Positions 1 to 9,809 of a stretch of DNA of 64,000 nt are shown here, piece by piece. Source of the stretch: CAVVEC01 sp963770485 (GTDB taxonomy: Bacteria; Acidobacteriota; Terriglobia; Terriglobales; Acidobacteriaceae). The stretch covers positions 124,001 to 188,000 of the forward strand of contig CAVYPX010000005.1 of the NCBI GenBank assembly GCA_963770485.1, read 5' to 3'. Each line of letters starts with the position of its first letter. Positions within the stretch are counted from its first letter, which is position 1. Both the position numbers and the translations under genes were made by a program. A model generated the notes under the pieces. The model had not been told where the DNA came from. It saw only the letters and a program-made list of their open reading frames with translations, and did no database searches.

Positions 1-600
1 GCTGCGGTGGATGGCGGCAACCACGCCAGCCTCCTTGTCACTAACGTCCTGAACGGTACCGTGGCCGGTAACGGCAACGTCGTAAACGAAGGCACGGTGG
101 TGCGTCTGGATCTGATTATTTCGAAGAACTCGATGCCCAGCCTGCAGCAAATGACCGTGATCGGTTCGGGTTTTGCTGAGCGGACCGATCCCGCAGCGCT
201 AGTCATCGGGCCGACCGGAGTGGGGCTCAGCCACAGCTATCGGCGTGACCATGGCGGCCAACTGCTCTACGTAGCGGATAGTCTCAACAACCGCATTGTA
301 GCTATCGAAGACCCGCTGACCCGCAACACGTCGGATGGAACGGGCAGGACGGTTTCAAAGAACCGCGCTTTGAACGATCCCTTGGGCTTGGCACTAGCGA
401 CAAACGGCGACATCCTGACCACCAACGGCAACGATGGCTACATGGTAGAAACAACACCTGACGGCCATCAAGTTAACAAGGTGCTACTGGATGACACCGG
501 CGGCAATGGAGCCGGTGCTCTCTTCGGACTGGTGGACGTGCCCGAACAAGGCGTCTACTTCGTGGATGATGCGACTAACACTCTGAACCTTTTTCACTGA
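1..600 (+). CDS. Partial secreted beta-propeller (NHL-like) protein, C-terminal part
   Basis: The frame is open from the first base, so the N-terminus lies outside the window; about 199 residues are visible before a TGA stop. Seen: NHL/SMP-30-like blades such as YVADSLNNRIVAIED, then DPLGLALATNGDILTTNGND and GVYFVDDATNTL. These are the hydrophobic-plus-Gly/Asn patterns of six-bladed propellers. It is probably an exported binding or structural protein; no catalytic residues can be named. The GTG at base 7 is an internal codon, not a convincing start, because no ribosome-binding site precedes it. Confidence 0.65.
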   Translation, partial: AAVDGGNHASLLVTNVLNGTVAGNGNVVNEGTVVRLDLIISKNSMPSLQQMTVIGSGFAERTDPAALVIGPTGVGLSHSYRRDHGGQLLYVADSLNNRIVAIEDPLTRNTSDGTGRTVSKNRALNDPLGLALATNGDILTTNGNDGYMVETTPDGHQVNKVLLDDTGGNGAGALFGLVDVPEQGVYFVDDATNTLNLFH

Positions 601-710
601 CGTTGCCTGGTGAATGACCCAAGGTCAAACTGGCTGCCGGTGGGCCGTCTCGGGGCATTGTTCGTTTTTCGTAACAGTTTCCGCCGATGGTTGCGGCTAG
701 GAGAAATGGA

Positions 711-856
711 CGTATCTTTAGGCAGACGCCTAAAGAGGGCCCGGGCGACCCGAAACCCCTGGTGCCCGGACCTCTGGTTAGGCGGCTCGAAACTACGTTA
801 ACCCATAACCGGCATCCCAAACGTCCGTCAGAGGCGTGGGATGCCTTTATCTTTTT
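711..856 (+). ncRNA. Candidate structured RNA with terminator-like end
   Basis: Between the propeller gene and the convergent pilin gene lie several stable stems. One is a 9-bp perfect hairpin (715-723 with 728-736, loop AGAC). A second has arms CCGGGC at 741-746 and GCCCGG at 764-769. The block is bounded by CGTA at 711 and TACG near 794. Hairpin 811-845 (arms GGCATCCCA / TGGGATGCC) is followed by a T-rich tract on the plus strand, as in an intrinsic terminator. I do not recognise a known RNA family. It could simply be the 3' UTR and terminator of the upstream gene. Confidence 0.3.
811..856 (+). terminator. Rho-independent terminator between convergent genes
   Basis: A 9-bp perfect stem (811-819 with 837-845) is followed on the plus strand by TTTATCTTTTT. 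It lies between the propeller gene and the stop of the convergent pilin gene at 855. It fits termination of plus-strand transcripts; on the minus strand the hairpin lacks a U-run. Confidence 0.6.
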
Positions 857-1385
857 ACTGCAAGTTGGTATAAGCCGCGCAAGCCGCATTGGTGGTGACC
901 GGAGCGGTGTTGCCGACAGCCGTGAAGCGAATGACGCCATCGTTGTTGGAGCAGAAACCGCGCACGCCCGTAGTATTCAGTGCAGCTGGAACGCCGCCGA
1001 CGGTGTAGCCCAGGTTCAGGCCGCCGGCTGCGATCACGCCCATACCGAAATAATAACCGCTCTTGGGACTGGCAGGGACGGTCGCATTGGCCAGTACCCA
1101 GTCAATCAAGCAAGCGCTGGTCGAGGTCGGGGTCACAGTGGACGGACAACCGGTCGCGGCCGGAGGTCCCAAGGCCAGGATGGTTCCCGCGTAACCCACG
1201 GTCGGATAGCTGGAAAGATAAGCGACCTGGGAGGTGTTAATGGTACGAACTGAGCTGACCGCAGAGGACTCGTTGGCCGCAATGCGCGCCCGCAACAGGT
1301 TCGGAATGGCAATGGCCGCGATGATCAGAATAATCGCAACCACGATCAGCAACTCAATCAGTGAAAAACCCTTCTGTTTCCGCAT
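855..1385 (-). CDS. Type IV pilin-like (PilA-type) major subunit
   Basis: Encodes 176 aa. The N-terminus MRKQKGFSLIELLIVVAI is a classical prepilin leader: a short basic stretch, a G|F prepilin-peptidase cleavage point, Glu at mature position 5, and a hydrophobic N-terminal helix continuing to IPNLLRARIAANESSA. The rest is a small Ser/Thr/Ala-rich globular domain with Cys residues near the end. It should be processed by PilD and assembled into a pilus or pseudopilus. The ATG at 1385 is preceded by GAAGGGA at good spacing; longer N-terminal extensions lack leader features. The diguanylate cyclase gene lies 100 bp upstream on the same strand, a plausible link to c-di-GMP control of surface appendages. 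Confidence 0.9.
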   Translation of the reverse strand: MRKQKGFSLIELLIVVAIILIIAAIAIPNLLRARIAANESSAVSSVRTINTSQVAYLSSYPTVGYAGTILALGPPAATGCPSTVTPTSTSACLIDWVLANATVPASPKSGYYFGMGVIAAGGLNLGYTVGGVPAALNTTGVRGFCSNNDGVIRFTAVGNTAPVTTNAACAAYTNLQ

Positions 1386-1410
1386 TTGATTTTCCCTTCG
1401 CTTTTTCAAT

Positions 1411-1437
1411 CTGTAGCAGGCTTTCTGTAGCAGGCTT
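1411..1437. repeat. Short tandem repeat upstream of pilin
   Basis: The 13-bp string CTGTAGCAGGCTT occurs twice (1411-1423 and 1425-1437) with a 14-bp period, 26 bp upstream of the pilin start. It lies in the probable 5' leader and could affect expression through slippage or as a paired regulator site; function unknown. Confidence 0.6.
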
Positions 1438-1485
1438 ATGCAGCACGCTCCAAGGCGCGTACATACATCAAACGGTGACCAGCTC

Positions 1486-2322
1486 TTATGACAATTCTGC
1501 AGACAGCAGTGTGGCATCAGCCGGGGAACTTTCCGGAAGCTTTCTGGCATACATGTCGCGGTCAGCAGCATCCAGGACTTGGTCGAGAGTCCTTCCGTTG
1601 GCCCATTCGGAGCGGCCAATACTCATGCTCAACTCGAAACCCTCGAGGTGTTTGGCACTGTTCCAATCGCGAGTGTAAGCTGCGATTCTTTCCACCACCT
1701 TATAAGCGTCTTGAAACGAGGTGTCGGCCAGGATAACCAGAAACTCGTCGCCGCCGTAGCGAACGACGGCATCGGAGCCGCGCACGGAACTGCGGAGCAA
1801 TGTGGCAACCTCAGCGAGCACAAAATCGCCCGTCAAGTGTCCATAGCGAGTGTTCACTTTCTTGAACCGGTCCACGTCGACCATCAAGAACGTCAACGGG
1901 TGGTTCAGGCGCCGGGCGTGGCTGATGAAACGTCCCGCCATGTCTTCGAGAGAACGGCGGTTATAAACCTCCGTCAGAGGATCGGTAAATGACTGCAGAC
2001 GCATCAACTCGTTCTGAATGGTGGTGGCGATCACGGTTTCTCGGGCCCGCCGCAGTTCCAGGCGGCGGGTGACCAGGTAGGTGTTGAGCAAGACCAGGAG
2101 AACAAAGAGGCCAACGACCAGTTGCCGGGAAACCGTAATCTCGAAATGAACGTTATCTTGTTTCAGAAAGGCCGCGGGTATGATGAGCGCGAGCAGCCCG
2201 ATTCCAACCAGGGCTCCGGCGAGGGACACAATGGTCCACAGTTCCCAGTCGCGTTTTTCCAGTTTCGAAAGTTGCTGGGCGATTCCGGAGAAGATGTCAT
2301 TGGTGTTGTTACTCATGGGCAT
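1486..2322 (-). CDS. Membrane-anchored diguanylate cyclase (GGDEF)
   Basis: About 278 aa. Two hydrophobic segments near the N-terminus (LWTIVSLAGALVGIGLLALI and LVVGLFVLLVLLNTYLV) form a hairpin anchor with no large periplasmic sensor. They are followed by a linker and a complete GGDEF domain: TDPLTEVYNRR, then DVDRFKKVN, then RYGGDEFLVIL, so the active-site signature is intact. It should make c-di-GMP from two GTP at the inner membrane. No clear RxxD inhibitory site is visible. The start is uncertain (ATG 2322 or 2316; a longer TTG-initiated form is less likely). PilZ proteins at 42895 and 50801 are possible receivers of the signal. Confidence 0.9.
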   Translation of the reverse strand: MPMSNNTNDIFSGIAQQLSKLEKRDWELWTIVSLAGALVGIGLLALIIPAAFLKQDNVHFEITVSRQLVVGLFVLLVLLNTYLVTRRLELRRARETVIATTIQNELMRLQSFTDPLTEVYNRRSLEDMAGRFISHARRLNHPLTFLMVDVDRFKKVNTRYGHLTGDFVLAEVATLLRSSVRGSDAVVRYGGDEFLVILADTSFQDAYKVVERIAAYTRDWNSAKHLEGFELSMSIGRSEWANGRTLDQVLDAADRDMYARKLPESSPADATLLSAELS

Positions 2323-2638
2323 GGGTTCTTGATATCGGCAGTTTAGCGTCTGAGCGGGAATTACGCGTCGGTACGAAGGTAACGTCAAGAAAAAGCCACA
2401 GAATCGGGGCCGTGGGCCGAGTTCGTCCTGAGAACAGACTGTGTACGGTAGTGAGAGTACTAAGTGGGGAGTGGGGTCTCCAAGTGGAGAGATGGCAGAG
2501 GGTTCCTGCTACGGGTCAAGCTACAACGAGGCGGCGGAATCGTCCCGATTCCCGGAAGCTATTGTATCCGCTCCACCATGATGAACACGTTGTACCTCGA
2601 ATTCTGCGCTACGCGCTATTGCGCCATCGCCGTCGTGA

Positions 2639-3847
2639 CTACGGTGTCAGCTTCCACACCGTTCCCGAACGACTGCTGCCACCCTGGTAGGTAGTGCCAT
2701 AAAAATTACCTTTTGAGTCGCGAAGCAACCCCCCAAAGAGATTTGCCCCGTCCGACCCAATGAAGGTGTGCAGCAGGGTTATCGTGCCTGTCTTGCTCAT
2801 TTCATACACCGTGCCGTCGCTAGCGAGGCCACCCTCCTCGGTGTCGCCATAGAAGTTGCCCTTCGCATCCATCATCACACCCGCGTAGGGATATGCCCCG
2901 TCCGATGACTTGCCAGTGAAGTTGTGCAGCACGGTCTCAGTACCTTTCTTGCTCACCTTCCACACGATTCCCTCGTTGGAAGCGCCGCACGCGTGGGTGG
3001 TACCATAGAGGTTGCCCTGCTTGTCCATAAAGGGAGATCCGAGGGGATTGCACCCGTCCGACGATCTCCCCGTGAATCCGTACAGCACGGTCAAGGTCCC
3101 GCTCTTATTGAGCTTGTACACCACTCCATTGCTGTTGCCCCCGCCACCCTGTTCGGTGACGCCATAGAGGTTGCCCGCCTTGTCCATGATCAAACTGGTG
3201 TAGTAGGGGTATGCCCCGTCCGATGATCCTCCGGCAAAGCTGTGCAGCACGGTCTCGGCGCCGCTGGTATCTATCCGGAACACCGTTCCGTAGCCGGATG
3301 CGCCGCATTGATACGTAGTGCCATAGAGATTCCCCGCCTTGTCCAAGAGCAAGCCTCCGACGGGGAAGCATCCGTCCGACGCCCCCCCGGCAAAGCTGTG
3401 CAGAACCGTCTCGGTTCCGTTCGTATCCACCTTGAAGACCGTACCGTGGCGGGAAGAGCCGCCCCGCTGGGTGGTGCCATAGAGGTTGCTGGCATTGTCC
3501 CGGATCAGGCCTGCGAAAGGCCATGACCCGTCCGCTCCCCCGGTGAAGGCGTGCAGCACGGTCTCCTTGCCGCTCTGGCTCACCTTGAACACAGTCCCGT
3601 GTTTGGAAGCGCCGCCCACAAGCGTGGTGCCATAGAGGTTACCGGCTTCGTCTTGGACCAGAGCTGCGTAGGGACTTCCCCCGTCGGTCCCCCCGGTGAA
3701 GTTGTAAAGCGTAGTTAGAGTCTGAGCCTGCGCCGATTCGATCGCCGCCAGACCCAGCACCAGCACAGCGGCCATTGCGAACGCCGAATTTGCCGCCCGT
3801 AGAAGTATCCTCGAAATCCAGCCCCGACATTGCCCCAGGTTCGTCAT
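2639..3847 (-). CDS. Secreted GloVer tandem-repeat protein
   Basis: 402 aa with an N-terminal export signal (hydrophobic AMAAVLVLGLAAIESAQA). The mature part is at least nine repeats of about 36-40 residues, each built around TVLHxFTGG-SDGxxPxAGLxxDxxGNLYGTTxxGG-xxxGTVFKV. This is the choice-of-anchor GloVer repeat family, which is abundant in Acidobacteriota. A beta-propeller-like fold is likely; biochemical function is unknown. The ATG at 3847 has GAGGGTG just upstream; a longer N-terminal extension would bury the signal peptide. The repeats are well conserved at DNA level, so recombination between them is possible. Confidence 0.88.
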   Translation of the reverse strand: MTNLGQCRGWISRILLRAANSAFAMAAVLVLGLAAIESAQAQTLTTLYNFTGGTDGGSPYAALVQDEAGNLYGTTLVGGASKHGTVFKVSQSGKETVLHAFTGGADGSWPFAGLIRDNASNLYGTTQRGGSSRHGTVFKVDTNGTETVLHSFAGGASDGCFPVGGLLLDKAGNLYGTTYQCGASGYGTVFRIDTSGAETVLHSFAGGSSDGAYPYYTSLIMDKAGNLYGVTEQGGGGNSNGVVYKLNKSGTLTVLYGFTGRSSDGCNPLGSPFMDKQGNLYGTTHACGASNEGIVWKVSKKGTETVLHNFTGKSSDGAYPYAGVMMDAKGNFYGDTEEGGLASDGTVYEMSKTGTITLLHTFIGSDGANLFGGLLRDSKGNFYGTTYQGGSSRSGTVWKLTP

Positions 3848-4042
3848 AGTCACCCTCGCCTGCCAAAACGCCATCCATCCTACCTTCTCCGGTGCAAGAT
3901 GGCAAAGAGACTTTCGGCCCACTCTGAGAGAATTTGGACCCTCGATTGACGCCCGGCTGGCGGAGGACGACAATGATGCCGCCCGCCTTGAAGGAGGACT
4001 TTGTGCAACCTCCCCGGACACCCTCCAAGCTCTCGGAATCAG

Positions 4043-4351
4043 TCTGGCGCGCCCGGAGAGATTCGAACTTGAGGCGGTTTGCGGGGGTGAGCGAAGCGGG
4101 AGCCCGCAGCCGAAATCCCGAGCCTAGCGAGGGATCGGAGAAACATCTGGCGCGCCCGGAGAGATTCGAACTTGAGGCGGTTTGCGGGGGTGAGCGAAGC
4201 GGGAGCCCGCAGCCGAAATCCCGAGCCTAGCGAGGGATCGGAGAAGCATCTGGCGCGCCCGGAGAGATTCGAACTTGAGGCGGTTTGCGGGGGTGAGCGA
4301 AGCGGGAGCCCGCAGCCGAAATCCCGAGCCGGGCGAGGGATCGGAGAAACA
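4043..4351. repeat. Three 103-bp tandem repeats containing the tRNA-Arg 3' end
   Basis: Units start at 4043, 4146 and 4249, exactly 103 bp apart, and the next period begins at 4352, at the 3' end of the tRNA gene. About the first 27 bp of each unit equal the tRNA 3' end (CCA, acceptor strand, T arm). The remaining 76 bp are unrelated to the tRNA and contain a GC-rich hairpin (GCGGGAGCCCGC). Units 1-3 are nearly identical. In transcription direction (minus strand) the copies follow the tRNA, so a read-through transcript would carry three extra T-arm/CCA tails. They lack D and anticodon arms, so they are not tRNAs. Confidence 0.92.
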
Positions 4352-4353
4352 TC

Positions 4354-4430
4354 TGGCGCGCCCGGAGAGATTCGAACTCCCGACCTATTGCTCCGGAGGC
4401 AATCGCTCTATCCAGCTGAGCTACGGGCGC
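4354..4430 (-). tRNA. tRNA-Arg (anticodon CCG)
   Basis: A 77-nt tRNA with encoded CCA. The acceptor stem pairs GCGCCCG with CGGGCGC, followed by discriminator G and CCA (plus-strand TGG at 4354-4356). The anticodon stem ATTGC/GCAAT encloses loop CTCCGGA, giving anticodon CCG at 4396-4394, which reads Arg codon CGG. The T loop TTCGAAT and D-arm sequence AGCTCAGCTGGATAGAG are canonical. Three tandem copies of its 3' end lie directly downstream. Confidence 0.97.
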
Positions 4431-4584
4431 GCTCCCTGGCTCCAGTGTACATGCAGAGGTTTACCCTATCAATGCGCGGATCGCAAGCCACTGCCAAGCG
4501 CTAAGCTTCAGCCGCCAGGATTTCCTGGGACCTGGCCAACCGGACGGTCATAGACGCCCGGAATTGCGGCACCCGGCCGCACCC

Positions 4585-4902
4585 TCACCAGCGGTTCCGG
4601 CCTCCACCACCACCGCCGCGGCCGCCACGGTCCTTGCCGCCGCCGCCACCCCGCTCCACTTTGGGCCGCGCTTCATTCACGTTTAGCGTACGTCCGCCGA
4701 TCTGGCTGCCGTTCAGAGCGGCGATGGCTTTTTCTCCGTCCTCCGCGCTGGCCATCTCCACGAAACCGAAGCCGCGGGAGCGACCGGTATCGCGGTCGGT
4801 CATGATGCTGACTCGGTCCACCTGGCCATAGGTCTCGAAAAGCTTGCGGAGTTCATCTTCCGAGGTGTTGAAGTCGAGGTTCCCAACAAAGATGTTCTTC
4901 AA
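4585..4902 (-). CDS. RRM-type RNA-binding protein (glycine-rich tail)
   Basis: About 105 aa with one RNA recognition motif: RNP2 is KNIFVGNLDF and RNP1 is RSRGFGFVEM. A Gly/Arg-rich tail (RGGGGG..RGGRGGGGGG) follows, as in bacterial cold-inducible and cyanobacterial-type RRM proteins. It likely binds single-stranded RNA as a chaperone. I chose TTG at 4902 because it gives the usual family N-terminus directly before the first beta-strand and has AGAGG about 9 nt upstream. An N-terminal extension of 71 residues is possible in frame but looks non-coding. Confidence 0.88.
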   Translation of the reverse strand: MKNIFVGNLDFNTSEDELRKLFETYGQVDRVSIMTDRDTGRSRGFGFVEMASAEDGEKAIAALNGSQIGGRTLNVNEARPKVERGGGGGKDRGGRGGGGGGRNRW

Positions 4903-5116
4903 GCGAATTGCCTCTGTGTGAGCTATTTGAGTGTGGGCAACTTCGGCCTGACAGCGGCGCCCTTTTTTACCACAGCCAAAGTGACGAACAGTCAAATGCG
5001 CAGGAAGTATAACAGGTCTGTCAGTTGTGGGAAGGGATTCCGCGTGAAGGGCGTTTCCCACGCCCTCGGAAGCGGATGTAGCCCTACACCCCGGTTGGAA
5101 CCCGCCGAACCTCAAT

Positions 5117-6085
5117 TCAATCCAGATTCAGGGTCTGGATCGTCGTCTTCAGAACCTCAGCGGATCGGCGCAACTTCTCGATCTCTTCGTCGCTCAGTTC
5201 GAGACGGAGAATCTTTTCCACTCCGCCGCGATCGACGACGGTAGGCAAGCTAAAGCACACGTCGCTCAGTCCCTGGTAATCGCGGATCAGACTGGAGATG
5301 GAAAGCACCGTGTTCTGGTCACGCAGGATCGCCTCCGTGATGCGCATGAGGCCCGTAGCCACGGCATAAAACGTTGCTCCCTTGCGCTGGATGATGGGAG
5401 GAGCGGCGTCCCGCGTCTGCAGAAAAATACTCTCCATAGCTGGCGGATCATAGGGGATGCCTTGAGCTTTACAGAGTTGCGGCAAGCGCATGCCCGCGAT
5501 GTTGGCCGACGACCACACCGGGACTTCGCTATCTCCGTGCTCGCCGATGATGAAGGCGTGTACGCTGCGCGCATCCACGCCAAAGTGCTGGCTGAGCAGA
5601 TAACGGAATCGCGCCGTGTCCAGGATGGTGCCCGCGCCTATGATCCGCTCTGCGGGCAGCGCGGAAAGCTTCCACGCGGCGTAAGTGAGAACATCGACGG
5701 GATTGCTCGCGATCAGAAGAATGCCTTCAGGATTATGCTGGGCCACGCGAGGCACGATTTCCCGCCAAATTGCGGCATTTTTCTTGAGCAAGTCAAGACG
5801 GGTCTCGCCGGGTTTTCGTCCCGAGCCTGCGGTTAACACGGTGACGGCGGCGCCGGCACAATCGGCGTAATCGCCAGCCCAGACGCGCGTGGGATGCGCG
5901 AAAGGCACGGCGTGATTCAGGTCCATGGCCTCGCCTTCGGCTTTGGCCTGGTTGGCATCGATCAGGACGATTTCAGCCGCGAGCCCGCTGAGCAACAGAG
6001 CATAAGCGAAGGTCGTGCCTACATTGCCGACGCCCACCACCGCAACGCGTGTGGAACGAGCATGTTGCCTGGGTTTGTCTGCCAT
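5117..6085 (-). CDS. ldh: L-lactate / malate dehydrogenase family protein
   Basis: 322 aa, full length for the LDH/MDH family. Seen: NAD-binding GVGNVGTTFAYAL with acidic LIDAN at the end of the second strand (NAD rather than NADP), the catalytic His in IIGEHGDSEVPVWS, substrate Arg in NPVDVL and DTARFR, and LDH-like KPGETRLDLL. The family reaction is NAD-dependent reduction of a 2-oxoacid. The substrate-specificity position that is Gln in lactate dehydrogenases reads Arg here (AGSGRKPGE), as in malate dehydrogenases, so the substrate is open. The ATG at 6085 has GAGGT upstream; the GTG four codons earlier lacks a good site. Confidence 0.88.
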   Translation of the reverse strand: MADKPRQHARSTRVAVVGVGNVGTTFAYALLLSGLAAEIVLIDANQAKAEGEAMDLNHAVPFAHPTRVWAGDYADCAGAAVTVLTAGSGRKPGETRLDLLKKNAAIWREIVPRVAQHNPEGILLIASNPVDVLTYAAWKLSALPAERIIGAGTILDTARFRYLLSQHFGVDARSVHAFIIGEHGDSEVPVWSSANIAGMRLPQLCKAQGIPYDPPAMESIFLQTRDAAPPIIQRKGATFYAVATGLMRITEAILRDQNTVLSISSLIRDYQGLSDVCFSLPTVVDRGGVEKILRLELSDEEIEKLRRSAEVLKTTIQTLNLD

Positions 6086-6243
6086 CTGCGACCTCACAGT
6101 TTGTCACTCCGAGGGCGGAATCGACCAATTCGCTTGCCCGTCGGACCGAGAAGTCGGAGGGGAGCTGAAATGACGTGCCGCGTGGCGAGGTCCAAGGTGC
6201 ATCTTCAATCCCGCGTCTGTTTTCAAATTCCGCTTGCGGGACA

Positions 6244-8070
<1,827 letters not shown>

Positions 8071-8117
8071 AATGTGATTTCCTTCCTGCTATCACTTTAC
8101 TACGTGGAGGCAACTTG

Positions 8118-8193
8118 TTCACCACAGAGACACAGAGTCAGGGAGAAAGTTCTTAGAAAAAACACCTCTGCGTCTCGGTGGCTCTGTGGTGAA
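8118..8193. repeat. Dispersed inverted repeat, 'CTCTGTGGTGAA' type
   Basis: The arms TTCACCACAGAG (8118-8129) and CTCTGTGGTGAA (8182-8193) are perfect inverted repeats, with further partial pairing inside. A related but degenerate copy lies at about 26180-26245 between mmsA and the next aminotransferase. It looks like a dispersed non-coding repeat; a transcript would fold into a long hairpin. Confidence 0.65.
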
Positions 8194-8208
8194 AGAAGGG
8201 TTAACCTG

Positions 8209-9723
8209 TCACGCCTTGTGAGCGGATAAGGGTTTTCCTGCCAGCCGATGCTCGGCCTCCCCAACCGCGCGCTGGGCCGAAGTGATTGCCTCGTTGAGCG
8301 TAGATTCCGGTCCCTCAGAATCGGTGTTGGCAAAGAAAACCCGGTCCAAAGGCTGCCGCGTCAGCGGCTGCACTTCTGTGTATAGACCGGGGGTGGACAT
8401 ATAAAGAGGATGGCCGCGGCGGAAGATGTGCACTTCAGCCGGATCGACATTCGACCCAGGGAAAAGTTTCTGAAAATCCCGCAGCACGTTCGCCGCAACT
8501 TTCCGGGTACTCGATTCGGTAAGCAGATAACCGCGGTCGTCTTCTGCCATCGGCGTGTAGCAAGTAAGAATGTTGTATTTCTGCCGGTAACCGGGCTGGT
8601 TGCGAACCACCCAGTCCGCCACCACAACATCGGTGAAGGTATTTCCCGGGCACCAGGTGTCGTATCCCTGATTGAACACCGGCTTGTCGAAGATCAGGTT
8701 CACCACCGCATAGGGGATGTAGCGGATTTTGTGCATGGCGTCGCTCTGTTTTTCCGGAAGACCTTCGACGATGCGCCGGGTTATGAACTTGGGAGTCGCC
8801 ATGATCACGGCCTTGGCAGCGACGGTCTTCAGTACCGCGTTCTGAATGTAGGTGACTTGAACATCTTTCGCGCCGGGCACGACAGCCACGGTGGTCGCGC
8901 CGGTTTGCATACGGTCGGCGTGTTTGGGCTGCAGAACCTCCACCAACTTTGTGGTCATCGCGCCCAGGCCGCCGGGCCAGGTGTAGCGGTTGTCGCCGTG
9001 ACTCTCTCTGGCCATCTCCTGCAACTCAAGCACGCCAACCCCTGCTGCCGCGGTTTCGCTGGTGGCTCCGTAATTAGACGGGCCGTAAGCGTCCCACCAT
9101 TGCTTGAGTTCGCCGGCATGACCCTTGAGAAGATCGGTGAGAGGAATACGATAGAGTTCCTTTTCCCGTCGTTTCAGATCAATCGCAAGAACTTCCTTCT
9201 TGAATTTCTTGAAGCTCTCACGCACGCCGATGGGGTAGGGCAGCTTGTCGAGGCCGTCGCCCCAGGTATCGGGAACGAACTCGCCTTTGAGGATGGTGCC
9301 ATCGGGACTGTTGACCGGCAGCGGTTCCAGCCCGATCTCTTTGGCAAATGTGTAGGCGTACTCTTCCTTATACAAAAACGCCGTGCCGGTGCAATAAACG
9401 TTGCCGCGATATTCCATCGCAAAGGCGTTGCCGCCCCAGTGCGGTTCTTTCTCCAGAAGCAGAAAATCACGCGTGCGCAAGAGATACGCGGCTGTGAGTC
9501 CGCTGATTCCGCCGCCGACAACAACCACATCGTGATGCGCGGAAACCGGCGGGCGGGAGAAGACCTTTCCATCTCGAACCTCATGGCAAATGCGGTTCTC
9601 TTCACTGTCCACTACAGTCGGGCCTTGGGTCTCAGCGGACAGGAGCGAAAGATCGACAGGGCAACCGGCGGCCAGGGAGCCCGCCACGACGTACTTGATG
9701 AAGTCTCTGCGATTCGTGGTCAT
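8209..9723 (-). CDS. Tat-exported FAD-dependent amine oxidase-like protein
   Basis: 504 aa. The N-terminus MTTNRRDFIKYVVAGSLAAG is a twin-arginine signal, so it should be exported folded. A Rossmann FAD site follows: VVVVGGGISGLTAAYLL and LLLEKEPHWGGNA. The C-terminal part ends with the flavin-contacting segment RVFFANTDSEG. This is the flavin amine oxidase / protoporphyrinogen oxidase superfamily. It sits 86 bp after potC as the last gene of a polyamine-transporter operon, so oxidation of a polyamine or related amine in the periplasm is a reasonable inference. Substrate is not proven by sequence. ATG 9723 has AGAAGGA upstream. Confidence 0.8.
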   Translation of the reverse strand: MTTNRRDFIKYVVAGSLAAGCPVDLSLLSAETQGPTVVDSEENRICHEVRDGKVFSRPPVSAHHDVVVVGGGISGLTAAYLLRTRDFLLLEKEPHWGGNAFAMEYRGNVYCTGTAFLYKEEYAYTFAKEIGLEPLPVNSPDGTILKGEFVPDTWGDGLDKLPYPIGVRESFKKFKKEVLAIDLKRREKELYRIPLTDLLKGHAGELKQWWDAYGPSNYGATSETAAAGVGVLELQEMARESHGDNRYTWPGGLGAMTTKLVEVLQPKHADRMQTGATTVAVVPGAKDVQVTYIQNAVLKTVAAKAVIMATPKFITRRIVEGLPEKQSDAMHKIRYIPYAVVNLIFDKPVFNQGYDTWCPGNTFTDVVVADWVVRNQPGYRQKYNILTCYTPMAEDDRGYLLTESSTRKVAANVLRDFQKLFPGSNVDPAEVHIFRRGHPLYMSTPGLYTEVQPLTRQPLDRVFFANTDSEGPESTLNEAITSAQRAVGEAEHRLAGKPLSAHKA

Positions 9724-9809
9724 ATGCAGGTTTCCTTCTATTGGGTGGAGACCGGGCGTCCCCGCCCGGCTGAATGGGCCCATCCTCCATAACTCGCCGC
9801 GGATACGGC

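Noticed and set aside
4043..4351. CRISPR array or additional tRNA genes in the 103-bp repeats
   Set aside because: The units are near-identical over their full length with no variable spacers and no cas genes nearby, and they lack D and anticodon arms.
4043..4430. Prophage or island attachment site at the tRNA
   Set aside because: tRNA 3' ends are common att sites, but there is no integrase or phage gene in the flanking sequence and the copies are immediate tandem repeats.
8410..9792. 460-codon plus-strand frame opposite the FAD oxidase-like gene
   Set aside because: It is the antisense of a well-supported gene with GC-rich third positions; it has no domain, signal or ribosome-binding site.
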